64,000 bases of DNA, taken from Streptomyces viridochromogenes DSM 40736 (GTDB lineage: Bacteria; Actinomycetota; Actinomycetes; Streptomycetales; Streptomycetaceae). Where the stretch lies: assembly GCF_000158955.1 (NCBI RefSeq), contig NZ_GG657757.1, forward strand, positions 2,726,116 to 2,790,115, written 5' to 3'. A program made the position numbers and the translations under genes. Position 1 is the first letter of the stretch, and every line of letters begins with the position of its first letter. The notes under the pieces were generated by a model. It was not told the origin of the DNA. It did not search any database and worked only from the letters and a program-made list of their open reading frames with translations. Shown here in pieces: positions 27,941 to 41,465 of this stretch.

Positions 27941-28016
27941 AGCCTGTCCGGCGAGCTCAGGACGGTTGTTTACTGAATAGTCCGAAACCTAGGCAGTTCT
28001 GTACTGAGTTGTCAAG
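27941..28016. promoter_or_regulatory. Operator/promoter copy B (76 bp) before tetR
   Basis: Second copy of the 76-bp element at 26046-26121. It ends 28 bp before the tetR start and also precedes the SDR/hydrolase transcription unit on the other strand, so it can serve both directions. The conserved core is TACTGAAYAGTC, then GAAACCTA, then AGTTCTGTACT. Confidence 0.6.
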
Positions 28017-28044
28017 AAGGGTGGGTCGGCTTTACGGTCTTTGT

Positions 28045-28668
28045 ATGGCGAGACCACGAAGCTTCGACCGCGACCACGTCCTCCATGCCGCCGAGCGGCA
28101 GTTCCGCACCTCGGGCTACAACGGCACGAGCGTCGACGACATCAGTGCCGCCACCGGCCTGGGCCGCGGCAGTCTCTACGGCGCGTTCGACGGCAAGCAC
28201 GGCGTGCTGCTGGAGGCGATGGCCGGCTACTTCGCCCGGCTGGCGCAGGGTCCGCGCACGATGCTCGCCGGACCGGACGAGGGCGCCCTGGAACGGCTGC
28301 ACCAGTACTTGCTCCGCGCCGTCCACGGGGTACCACTCGCCGCGGACGTACCCCCCGCCTCCGACCGGGCGGGGGCGGCCTGCTTCGCCGCCAAGATGGC
28401 CCTGGAGATCGGCGCCTCCGACCCCGAGGTGAAACGCCTGGCCAACGACTGCTTCTCCGTGGTCCGGGCGGCGGTGGCCGAATGCGTGCAAGCGGCGCAG
28501 CGCAACGGCGACATCGACCCCGACGCGAATCCCGACGACCTCGCGTACCTACTGCTGACGATCATCCGCGGGAGCGATGTCGTGGGCGCGTACGGCCACG
28601 GCCCCGACCGCCTGACCTCGATAGCGGAGAGCGCGTTCGCCTTGCTGCCTCGCCCGCGCCACTCCTGA
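28045..28668 (+). CDS. TetR-family transcriptional regulator
   Basis: 207 residues from ATG 28045 (MARPRSFD). The N-terminal helix-turn-helix is VLHAAERQFRTSGYNGTSVD followed by ISAATGLGRGSLYGAFDGKH, typical of TetR proteins; the C-terminal ligand domain contains RAGAACFAAKMALEIGASD. Its own promoter region carries operator copy B, and an almost identical element lies before the flavoprotein-MFS operon. It therefore probably represses itself, the SDR/hydrolase unit and the exporter operon until an inducer binds. Confidence 0.92.
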   Translation: MARPRSFDRDHVLHAAERQFRTSGYNGTSVDDISAATGLGRGSLYGAFDGKHGVLLEAMAGYFARLAQGPRTMLAGPDEGALERLHQYLLRAVHGVPLAADVPPASDRAGAACFAAKMALEIGASDPEVKRLANDCFSVVRAAVAECVQAAQRNGDIDPDANPDDLAYLLLTIIRGSDVVGAYGHGPDRLTSIAESAFALLPRPRHS

Positions 28669-28849
28669 GAAGGGCACGGCCTGCCTCGTTGCACAGGCAT
28701 GTGACCGTGAGCGTGGCTGCAGGCTCCTGACAAACGCACGGGGCGGTCGCGGGACGACCAGTGCGGGTGGCGGTGAGGCAGGTCCTCGGGCGATGGCTGG
28801 GTGCCCATCGGCCCGCGGGGCCACTACCCCCACCCTGAGGAGGCAACGT

Positions 28850-29265
28850 CTATCGACGTGCGGGCGACCACCCCCGTTTCGGGCAGCAGCGAGAGCTTGC
28901 GACCGGCTTCGGCGTTGCTGCAGCCCAGTGCCACCTGCGCCAGGACGTCGCGTTCCCGGGGCGCCAGGGGCGGGCCTGGTACCCAGGCCGTGGCGGAGGT
29001 TGAGCCAGTCGGCTGGCCATGCCGAGCAGCCGACCACGCAGATCACCTTCGGGGACATGCTGGACCAAGCGCCCTAACTCGGCATGAGCCTGGCGGAGTT
29101 CTTCGAGCGGCACTGCTCGCCGATGGCGCGGCGTACAGCAGGCGCAGGCCGCGGTGGACCTCGTCACGGATGACCGGCTCGGCGACCAGTCGCCGGTAAG
29201 CGCCCGCGACCGCTTCGGCCGCCCGGTCCGCGAGCAGGGCCGGGCCGGCACGACAGGTTCAGCGC
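28850..29265 (-). pseudogene. Frameshifted C-terminal remnant of a GAF/LuxR-type regulator
   Basis: Three consecutive minus-strand frames together read like one protein: VAGAYRRLVAEPVIRDEVHR, LEELRQAHAELGRLVQHVPE and LAPRERDVLAQVALGCSNAE, then RKLSLLPET. The last piece is a LuxR helix-turn-helix. Two single-base shifts separate the pieces, and the N-terminus is cut off at the edge of the CRISPR array. The rest of 28669-28850 holds no supported gene. Confidence 0.6.
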
Positions 29266-29279
29266 GCGCTGGCCTCCTC

Positions 29280-32200
29280 GGAGCTATCCCCGTTTACGCG
29301 GGGCCGACATGCTGCCCCCGGCGGGCGCGGTGATGGGGCAGGAGCTATCCCCGCATGCGCGGGGTCGACCCGACGAGTGCGGTCGGGTCCCGGGAGACCG
29401 GGGAGCTATCCCCGCGTGCGCAGGGCGGACGACGACGTGATGTAGGTGATGCCCGGCCCGAAGGAGCTATCCCCGCGTGCTCGGGGCCGACGCACCGGAG
29501 GCCGGATGTTGCGACTCCGGGTGAGAGCTATCCCTGCGTGCGTGGGGCCGACACCGGCTTCGAGGACGTCACAATGCAGGACCTGGAGCTATCCCCGGGT
29601 GCGCGGGGGCGACACGCACTCTTCCGCGAAGAGCGCGGTGTAGTCGGAGCTATCCCCGCGTGCGCAGGGCCGACGGCCTGAACCGCCTCAACAGCAAGTT
29701 GACCACGGAGCTATACCCGCATGCGCGGGGCCAACATGATCGCGTTGAAGTCGGCTTGCGACCACTGGGAGCTATCCCCGCGTGCGCGAGGCCGACGACT
29801 ACACCCGCGGCGCCTACGTCGCCATCTGGGAGCTATCCCCGCGTGCGCGGGGCCGACGTGGGCATGTCCACCATGACGATCGCGGTCCCGGAGCTATCCC
29901 CGCGTGCGCAGGGCCGACGCTGCGATGACCTGCGCCATCGCGGGGAGTCGGACCTATCCCCGAGTGCGCGGGGCCGACAACTGCTTCATGACCTTCTGGC
30001 CCGGCTTGCTGGAGCTATCCCCGCGCGCACGGGGCCGACTGGGTCGGCGAGCAGGGGCCCGAGCTCGTCAAGGGGCTATCCCCGCGTGCGCGGGGCCGAC
30101 TCCAGGTCAACGCGAAGAGAGATCGTCTCGGGGGAGCTATCCCCACGTGCGCGGGGCCGACGACTTCTCCGGCTGGCACACGAACAACTCCGAGGAGCTA
30201 TCCCCGCGTGCGTGGGGCGGACCCGTACTCCACCTAGCGGGCGTAGTACGCGGTGGAGCTATCCCCGCGTGTGTGCGGCCGACAGCTTGTACTCCAGGCC
30301 GTACGTCAGCCGGCCGGAGCTATCCCCCGTGCGCGGGGCTGGCGTCTCCAGCGTCCCGAAGATCTTCACCTGGTCAGAGCCATCCCCCGCGAGCGCGGGC
30401 CGACATCGCCAAGCCGCTGACGCCTCTCTACGTCCAGGAGTTATTCCCGCGTAAGCGGAGCCGACGCCGTGCGGATGGAGGGACACTCTTACTCATTGGA
30501 GCTCCTCGCGTGCGCGGAGCCGACTGACCGCTGCTCGGCATCGTCGTGCCGGAGCTATCCCCGCGTGCGCGGGGCTGACTTCAATGACGCCGCGAAATGT
30601 CGCACGGCGTGGAGCTGTCCACGCGAACACAGGGCCGGCAGTGCCCGCGCCATCGGATCGGTGTGCACGTAGGAGCCATCCCTGCATGCGCGGGGCCGAC
30701 GTAGTGATCCATATCGAGGCGCTGTTCCTCCCGGGGCTACCCCCGCATGTATGGGGCCGACGGCGCGTACCCATCGAGGGTGATGGCGAAGTAGGAACTA
30801 TCCCCACGTAGGCGGGGCCGACTGAGCACTCATCCAGGGGATCAAGACCGAGTGGGAGCTGCGCCCCGCTCGCGCCGGGCTGACTCCCTGGAGGACACGG
30901 TCGGCGCGCTGGCCTTGGGGCTATCCCCGCGTCTGCGGGGCCGATTACATCCGCGTTGTAGACGAACCCGCCGAACCGCGGGCCATCCCCACGTGCGCGG
31001 GCCGACGTCCACTCGATCATGAAAGCCGTCTGCTCGGGGGAGCTATCTCCGCGTGCGCGAGGCCGACCTCGCCATGGCGGCCCAGCCTGTCTCGCACCTT
31101 GAGCGATCCCCGCGTGCGCGGGGCTGACATGATGCCGCTCTTGCCGTTCTGGCGAGGGACGGGGCTATCCCCGCGTGCGCGGGACCGACGAATCCGCGGC
31201 CACCTGGAAGGTGTACTCCGTGGAGCTATCCCCGCGTGCGCGGGGCCGACGTACCCGGGTCCCAGTGGTCGTTACCAGGAACGGAGCTATCCCCGCCTGC
31301 GCGGGGACGACACCTTCATAGGCGACATGAACTTGTTGACCTCGGGGCTATCCCCGCGTCCGCGAGGCCGACGACGTCGTGAACGCGGCCCGGGCCATGT
31401 ACATGGAGCCATCCCCGCCTGCGCGGGGCCGACAACCCGGGCCTGGAGTACGTCCAGGAGACCATCGAGCTATCCCCGCGTGCGCGGGGCCGACGGATTC
31501 CGAGGCGACCACCGGCCGTCCCGGTTGGAGCTATCCGCGCGTGCGAGGGCTACAGCACCCGTTCCTTGAAGGCGCGCAGGCGCCCGGAGCTATCCTCCCG
31601 TACTCGGGGCCGACCCATTGTTGCGGAACAAGTAGCCCTGGGTGATGGAGCTATCCCCGCATGCGCGGGGCCTACATCAGGCCCAAGCAGTCCCACGACG
31701 GGTTGCCGGAACTATCCCCGTACACGAGGGGCCGACAACACCGACATCGTCGCCGACGCTCTAAAGGAGGAGCTATTCCCGCACGCGCGGAGCCGACCAA
31801 GACCTGACCGTGTGCGTCCAGGACGACAGGGAGCTATCTTCGCGTGCACGGGGTCAAATCCTCGCCGCCGTAGTCCGACGGGTCCTCAATGGAGCCATCC
31901 CCACAAGCGGGGGCCAACGTACGCCACTTGCCGTCCATGCCCTGGGCCTTGGAACTATCCCCGCGTGCGCAAGGCCATAATGCGGCCCGAGCAGCTATCC
32001 CGCGTGCGCGGGGCCGACGTGTCCGCCAAATCTGGGGTGTCGATTTCCTGGGAGCTATTCCCGCGTGCGCGCGGACGACGTGCTGTGTCCATCGGAGACG
32101 AGGTGGACGTGCGAGCTATCCCCCGCTTGCGCGGGGCCAACAGCAGGGCGGCGAACGGGTTCACCGTGCCGTAGGAACTATCCCGCATACGCGGGGCCAA

Positions 32201-33174
32201 CTGGATCACCGTCGACTTCGGGTACACCAACCCCGAGCTATCCCCGCGTGCGCGAGGCCGACTCGACGTCCATCTTCCAGCGCCGTGCGAGCGCGGAGCT
32301 ATCCCAGCGTGCGCGGGCCGACTGGGACGGTGAGAACGGCCCGGAGCTGATGCGGGAGCTATCCTCGCGTGCGCGGAGCCGACTACGAGACCGTACCGGC
32401 CTTGCGCTGCATAACGGGGCTATCCCCACGTGCGCGAGGCCCATTCGTTAAAGGTATCCCAGAGATCATCGGCTTTGGAGCTATCCCTGCGTACTCGGGG
32501 CCAACACCGGCATCGAGGACGTCACGATGCAGGACCTTGAGCTATCCCTGCGTGCGTGGGACCGACTGGAAGATTCCGCTCTGCGTATCTTCGGCGATGG
32601 GGCTATCCCCGCGTACGCGGGGCCGACGGCGTCCGCCTTGTAGACGAACCCGCCGAACCGCGGCCATCCCCGCGTGCGGGGCCGACTAGGTCGGCGAACG
32701 CGGTCCGGACCAGGTCCGGGAGCAATCCCCGCGTGCGCGGGGTCGACATCGAGATCATCGAAGGCGGTAAGCATTACCGGGAGCTATCCCCGCGTGCGCG
32801 GGGCCAACTGGGAGCGGGCCGAGGCGCCCGAGCCGCCCGAGGAGCTATCCCCGCGTGCGCGGGGCCAACCCCAGATGGCCCTCGACGACGTCGCAGGAGT
32901 GGGAGCTATCCCCGCGTGCGTGGGGCCAACTTCAGCCCGCCGGCCCCAGTACTCCTCCGTGAGGAGCTATCCCCGCGTGCGCGGGGCCAACGCCCGGTCG
33001 CTGCGTGCCCGCCTTGAGGCGGCGGAGCTATCCCCGCGTGCGCGGGGCCAACATCGGCCGGTTGGTCGGGAACACGATCAGGCCGGAGCTATCCCCGCGT
33101 GCGCGGGGCCAACCCGTGCTGCCGCCGCCCGTGTCCCGGGCCGACGGAGCTATCCCCGCGTGCGCGGGGCCAAC
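29280..33174 (-). CRISPR. CRISPR array 1, type I-E repeat, 65 repeats
   Basis: 65 repeats of about 29 bp with about 32-nt spacers (61-bp period). On the plus strand each repeat begins GGAGCTATCCCC and ends CGGGGCCGAC or CGGGGCCAAC. By analogy with other I-E repeats, the crRNA strand is the minus strand (repeat ending GGGGATAGCTCC), so the leader end should face cas6e. The seven repeats from 32780 to 33174 share CCAAC and are identical except one base. Of the other 58, only those at 29829 and 31222 match the main consensus exactly; most carry one to several substitutions, and some are shortened (30498, 30980, 32661). Two spacers are truncated (30525-30550 and 31980-31990). Only 40 bp separate the last repeat from the cas6e stop, so no normal leader is present. 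Confidence 0.95.
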
Positions 33175-33214
33175 CCTTCCTGAGCTGGGACGTTCGTGGC
33201 GATCATGTGCGATT

Positions 33215-36734
<3,520 letters not shown>

Positions 36735-36742
<8 letters not shown>

Positions 36743-38298
36743 CTGCAGGTTCCTTCAACTGGACAGGCGCTTTGCTGTGGCCGAGAAGGGCGCGAAGCCG
36801 GGCGCGCGCGGTGACGCGGGCCTGCAGTCCGGTACCTCCTGAGGGCAGGCTGGTCAGGCGCCCGTCGAGAGACATGATGGCCAGGGCGAGGATGTCGCGG
36901 CCGAAGGTGGCCAGGGCCTCGATAGCGGCGCCGGTGTCGGCAACCTGGTCCAGCAGGTGGTGGAACAGGTCGGCGGCACCGGCCCACATCTCAGGTTCGC
37001 CGTTGAAGCGGGCGAGTTGGGCAGCCTTGTCGTCCGGCTTGGGATTGGGATAGGCGATCTCGCGTGTGGCCGCGGCCACCAGATAGAGGGAGCGCGCGGT
37101 GTACTCGCAGATCGCCGAGCCCTGCTCGGCGGCATGTCGCAGCTGGGTCTCCCGGCCGGGCACGTACGGGAACTCGTCAGACAACCACGCGGTCAGCTTG
37201 CCCTGGGTGGCGAGCAGGCCGATGGCCCACAGGTGTACGCGGCGGCCGTGCAGCATTGCGACCCGGCCGTACAGATCGGTGCCTTTGTCGCGCTCGGCGA
37301 CGGCCGCGTACAGAGCGTGGGACTCTCGCCATAGCTCCCTCGTGGGGGACGGCTTGAGCAGGGTCTTCTTCCCGCCCGGGGTGTCGTAGGTGACGGCGTC
37401 CTGTAGGTACGTGGCGGGCAACTCGGCAAGGGTTTCACCAGCGCCGATGGAGTACCCGAGTCAACGCCGATGCCGCCGTCGGGAAGGACGGTCGGGCGCA
37501 GTGCGAATCGAGCGGGCCGAGCACAGTGTGGAGATCGGCCGGGCCTGCGAAGTGCGGGCTTGCTGTGGTCCCGGCCGTGTGAAGTCTCTTCGGGACGGCT
37601 CGTCCTGATTTCCACGTCAGGTTGAGCGGCCCGGGTTCGTCCGGCCACGGGGCGGTGTTGAGGCGCAGCAGGTCACCGAGGGTGGCTCCTGGCCAGGCCG
37701 GGCGGGCGATGACCTTCAGGCGGGTGGCCAGCCGGTTGGTGCCGAGGTTGGTGAAGGTCCCCGGTAGCCCCATGTCCTTGGCCTTGATCCTGCCGCGCAT
37801 CCCGATCCCGTACACGTGCTGGGTGAGCATCGCACGCCATGCGGCATCCGCCGGTACGGGCTCCGGGTGGTGGAGATGGTGAAGGTTGAAGAACTGGTTG
37901 TAGTCCCCGACCCGTTCCAGGAAGAGCTGAGCGGGCCCGACACCGTAGGTGTCGAGGTGAGGGTGGAGGACGGGGTTCTGGCCGAGGGGCCGCTCCGGGT
38001 CGAAGAGGTCCCAGCATCCGGGGTGACTTGCGATCCAGTCGGCCACCTTGTCCAGCGGTGTGCGGTCAGTGACCCACGACAGCCACTCGTCGGAGGTCTC
38101 GGGATGCTGATCCGCCGCGTGGATCAGGCCGATCAGCCAGTCGATCAGCGCGGCTGTTTCACCCGGGGTGTCACCGCAGACAGCTGCCAGTTCGTCGGCC
38201 CGGCAGAGCACGTCGACCAGGTTCAGCTTGACTCGCCGCAGGTCAGGGCCGGTTGTCAGTACCGGGATGCATGCTTGGGCACGCGGTTCCCACTGCAT
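36735..38298 (-). pseudogene. cas8e: Cas8e (Cse1, CasA) large Cascade subunit, two frameshifts
   Basis: ATG 38298 follows AGGAGGTGG. The first 240 residues are a good Cse1 N-terminus (LAAVCGDTPGETAALIDWL, QNPVLHPHLDTYGVGPAQLF, QFFNLHHLHHP). The frame then breaks near 37500, continues as LRPTVLPDGGIGVDSGTP in a second frame, and breaks again near 37435, after which LPATYLQDAVTYDTPGGKKT and the four-helix C-terminus run to the stop at 36737. Reconstructed length is about 520 residues, near normal. Cse1 recognises the PAM and recruits Cas3, so true frameshifts would disable interference. Whether they are real or assembly errors is undecided. Confidence 0.82.
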
Positions 38299-38400
38299 CG
38301 GCCTTCCACCTCCTTCTAGATGGGAGTTGGACTACAAAAGGACACGCTCTGTTGCCAGTGCCGTTAAGGATGGGGACACTAACACCAATCGGGGGGTGAT
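38299..38400. promoter_or_regulatory. Divergent promoter region between cas8e and cas3
   Basis: A 102-bp region separates the two divergent cas transcription units. It is AT-richer than the window average (ACTACAAAAGGACACGC, GTTAAGGATGGGGACACTAA). Ribosome binding sites for both genes lie at its ends. I see no clear palindromic operator. Confidence 0.5.
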
Positions 38401-41373
38401 ATGACAACTAGTCATAAATGGTCTGTGCGACGGCACTTCTTCATCTGGGCCAAGACCGACCAGCGCAGAATCAGTCGTCGTAGGGGTGGCCCAGCTTGGA
38501 ATCCTCTGCTGGCTCACGCTCTCGACACCGCCGCCTGCGTCGCTCAGCTATGGGACCGCTATCTCCCCCTCACCGCATGGGCCCGGCTCGCCGACGCCTT
38601 CGGCGGCGGCCGTGAGGACACGGCGCGCCGAGTGGTGATGTTTCTGGCCGCCCTGCACGACCTCGGGAAGGGCTCCGGGTGCTTCCTGCGCATGTTCGGC
38701 ACCAGCCGCTGGGACGGCCCCTACCTGCGGCAGGCCCGTGCCATGTGGGAACAGCAGGCACGCGCTGCTGGTCTTCCTCTCGGAGAGAATCTTGACGCCC
38801 AGCCCGGCGCGCGGCACGAGCACATCACCGCCCTACACATGCCACGGCTCCTCGGCTGCACCTGCGAGGACTGCGGTGGGGCCGGCTCGCCGTCAACCGG
38901 ACTCCACACCGCCGCTGCTCTCCTCGGCGGCCACCACGGAGACATCCCCAGCCCCGACACCATCGGCCGGGCGGCCATGGCGGCCGACATCGCCGCCTGG
39001 CTACCGATCTACTCCGAACTCATCCAGGACACGGCCGAACTCATCGGTGTCGATCTCACCACCCTCCCCAAGTTGGTGGTACCCGAACGCCCCAGCGCAA
39101 TGGTGCTGTTCGCCGGGCTGGTGATCCTCGCCGACTGGATCGCCTCCGACGAATCCCACTTCACCTACCGCTCCCTCACCACCAGCCCGCCCCAGTGGTG
39201 GCACGCCTCCAATATGCAGGCCCGCGCTGCGGTCACGCGACTGCGGCTGGACGCTTGGCAGCCCGATCCCGCCGCTGACTGGACCGACCTGTTCCCCGAC
39301 ACCCGGCCGCGTGTCTTCCAGTCCGCCGCCATGGCCGCCCTGCCCGCCGCTGGTCCGGCGCTCGTCATCGTCGAATCCGATACCGGATCGGGAAAGACCC
39401 ACCTCGCCTTGTGGTGCGCCCACCACCTCGCCGTCACCTGCGGATACCAGGGCCTATACATGGCTATGCCGACCCGGGCCGCCGCCAACCAAACGGCCCG
39501 CGAGATCGCCGCCTTCATGGACCGGGCCCTCGGCGAGCAGAACACTGCCAACCTCGCCGTTGTCCATGCCACGGCGGAAGCCACCGACTTCGTCCACCAG
39601 CTCCTCGACGCCGGGCGAACCCGAGCACAGGCGGCACTCGACGGGCTCGAAGACTTCATCTCCACTCCCTCGCCCGACGACCCCCTGCAGCGCCGGGCCG
39701 TCCTCAGCCCCTGGTACCTGCGTCGCTGCCTGGGCCTGATCGCCCCGTTCGCCGTCGGCACCGTCGACCAGGTGGCCCTCGCCGCCCAGCCCAGCCATCA
39801 CTGGATGCTGCGCATGTTCGGCCTCGCCGCCAAGACGCTCATCATCGACGAGGCCCACGCATACGAGCTCTTCCAGCAAGGTCTCCTCGAAGCCGCCATC
39901 GCATGGCTCGCCGATGCCGGCGCCTCCGTCGTCATCCTCTCCGCGACCCTGCCCACCGCCACACAAACCGCCCTCACCCGGGCGTGGTGCGAGGGCCACC
40001 GCGTCCCGGTGACAGAGAGAGGACAGACCGGCCCCATCACCGTCGTGGACCACCACGGCATCATCACCCGCACCGGCCGAACCGACGATACCGACCGAAG
40101 TAGCCACGGCGAACGGACCGCCCCGGCAGAGCTACACACCTTCATCGACTTCCTGCCCGATCCCGGCACGGCCGCCCTCGCTGCCCGCCTCTTCGACGAG
40201 GCCGGAAAAGGCGGAATCACCGTCGTCATGCGCAACCGCGTGGCCACAGCCGTCGACTTGTACAGGTCCGCCGCGCACTGCGCCCAGACGCACGGATGGT
40301 CACCGAGTGAGATCGTGCTCCTACACGGCCAGAACCTGCCCCGCTACCGCCTCCCTGGCGAAGACCTACTGACCAGGCACCTCGGCCCAGGCAAGGACCG
40401 CACCCGCCGCAACCCCGAGCGGCCAGACCGTCTTCTGGTCATCGCCACGCAAGTTGCTGAGCAGTCCCTCGACATTGACTTCGACCGGATCTACACCGAC
40501 CTCGCGCCAATTGACGTCCTCATCCAGCGTCGTGGCCGCGTCCACCGGCACCAAGTCAACGACTCCTCACGGCCCGAAGCGTTCCGCAGGCCCCGCATGA
40601 CCATTCTCATCCAGCCTGGGGCCAACGAACTGCCCATGGTCGAACCTCCGAATCCAGGCGAAGCCCGGCCTCAGGGCAACCCTGACAGCCACGTGTATCC
40701 CCCCTACCTCTTGGCCGCCACCTGGTACGCCCTCGTCCAACGCGCCCGGGAAGACGGCACCGTGCATCTCATCACACCCGCAGACACCACCCCATTGATC
40801 GAAGAGGTCTACGGCCCAAAACCCACTGTCGCCCACGCCCTCGGCGAGCTTCTCGACCGCACGTCACGCCGCCTGCAAAGCGAACACGGCAAAGAGGAGG
40901 GCCAGTCCCTCAGCCGTGCGTTCCGCCCCTTCACCCGCCGCGGCAGGTCAATTCCCGTGACCGACCTCGCATCCGGCAAGAGCCACGGCTCCGGCGACAG
41001 CGACGGCATCGTCGGCATCCGCGCCATCTCCCGCCTCAGTGAGCCTCCGATCGACGCCATCCTCCTGTACAAGCAGCCAAACGGCATCCTCAGTTACGAC
41101 CGGTCCGGACAGCGACGCGCTGACCTCGCCCGCCATGGCGCCGACTCCCCCGCCCGCCGCCGACAACAAAAGGACCTCCTCCTCAACACCGCGTCCTTGC
41201 CCGCTCACTGGTTCACCGGAAACAACGCTCTCCCCCCGCCCGAGACCTGGCCGCCCATTCCCCGCCCGGCCCTGCGAAACCGCTACGTCGCCTTGCTCAA
41301 CCCCAGCACCGGCGCTTGCATCAGTGGCCCCACCGGCATCACCTGCAGTCCCGCCACCGGCTTGGCCAGGTGA
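38401..41373 (+). CDS. cas3: Cas3 HD nuclease-helicase
   Basis: 990 residues, intact. The N-terminal HD nuclease domain has HALDTAACVAQLWDRYL and FLAALHDLGKGSG (HD pair). The SF2 helicase core has Walker A ESDTGSGKTHLALW, DEAH box IIDEAHAYE, motif III SATLPTATQ and motif VI LIQRRGRVHRH, with QVAEQSLDIDFDRIYTDLAP before it. The protein ends in a Cas3 C-terminal domain. In type I-E systems it degrades target DNA after recruitment by Cse1. ATG 38401 follows GGGGGTGAT. The gene is the only intact effector outside the minus-strand operon. Confidence 0.96.
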   Translation: MTTSHKWSVRRHFFIWAKTDQRRISRRRGGPAWNPLLAHALDTAACVAQLWDRYLPLTAWARLADAFGGGREDTARRVVMFLAALHDLGKGSGCFLRMFGTSRWDGPYLRQARAMWEQQARAAGLPLGENLDAQPGARHEHITALHMPRLLGCTCEDCGGAGSPSTGLHTAAALLGGHHGDIPSPDTIGRAAMAADIAAWLPIYSELIQDTAELIGVDLTTLPKLVVPERPSAMVLFAGLVILADWIASDESHFTYRSLTTSPPQWWHASNMQARAAVTRLRLDAWQPDPAADWTDLFPDTRPRVFQSAAMAALPAAGPALVIVESDTGSGKTHLALWCAHHLAVTCGYQGLYMAMPTRAAANQTAREIAAFMDRALGEQNTANLAVVHATAEATDFVHQLLDAGRTRAQAALDGLEDFISTPSPDDPLQRRAVLSPWYLRRCLGLIAPFAVGTVDQVALAAQPSHHWMLRMFGLAAKTLIIDEAHAYELFQQGLLEAAIAWLADAGASVVILSATLPTATQTALTRAWCEGHRVPVTERGQTGPITVVDHHGIITRTGRTDDTDRSSHGERTAPAELHTFIDFLPDPGTAALAARLFDEAGKGGITVVMRNRVATAVDLYRSAAHCAQTHGWSPSEIVLLHGQNLPRYRLPGEDLLTRHLGPGKDRTRRNPERPDRLLVIATQVAEQSLDIDFDRIYTDLAPIDVLIQRRGRVHRHQVNDSSRPEAFRRPRMTILIQPGANELPMVEPPNPGEARPQGNPDSHVYPPYLLAATWYALVQRAREDGTVHLITPADTTPLIEEVYGPKPTVAHALGELLDRTSRRLQSEHGKEEGQSLSRAFRPFTRRGRSIPVTDLASGKSHGSGDSDGIVGIRAISRLSEPPIDAILLYKQPNGILSYDRSGQRRADLARHGADSPARRRQQKDLLLNTASLPAHWFTGNNALPPPETWPPIPRPALRNRYVALLNPSTGACISGPTGITCSPATGLAR

Positions 41374-41465
41374 ACCACGACAAATAGTTCAGCTAGCGGA
41401 CCCAAGAGCTAGGGTGCTTTCCTGGCCCCACGCGGGCATAGGTCAAGAGCGCGTCCATTCTGACC
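41374..41465 (+). promoter_or_regulatory. Possible leader of array 2 with a decayed first repeat
   Basis: The 92 bp between the cas3 stop and the first clear repeat contain a relatively AT-rich start (ACAAATAGTTCAGCTAG). A weak repeat remnant (GGCCCCACGCGGGCATAGGTC) lies at about 41424-41444. The position fits the leader expected for an array transcribed rightwards. Confidence 0.4.

Noticed and set aside
29355..32774. Many open frames across array 1 encoding repeated SPRARG- and YPRVRGAD-like segments
   Set aside because: They are translations of the CRISPR repeats. The 61-bp period is not a multiple of three, and the frames exist only because repeat and spacer lack stops.
33175..33214. A possible leader for array 1 between the last repeat and cas6e
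   Set aside because: At 40 bp it is too short and not AT-rich; it may be a last, repeat-less spacer plus the tail of cas6e.
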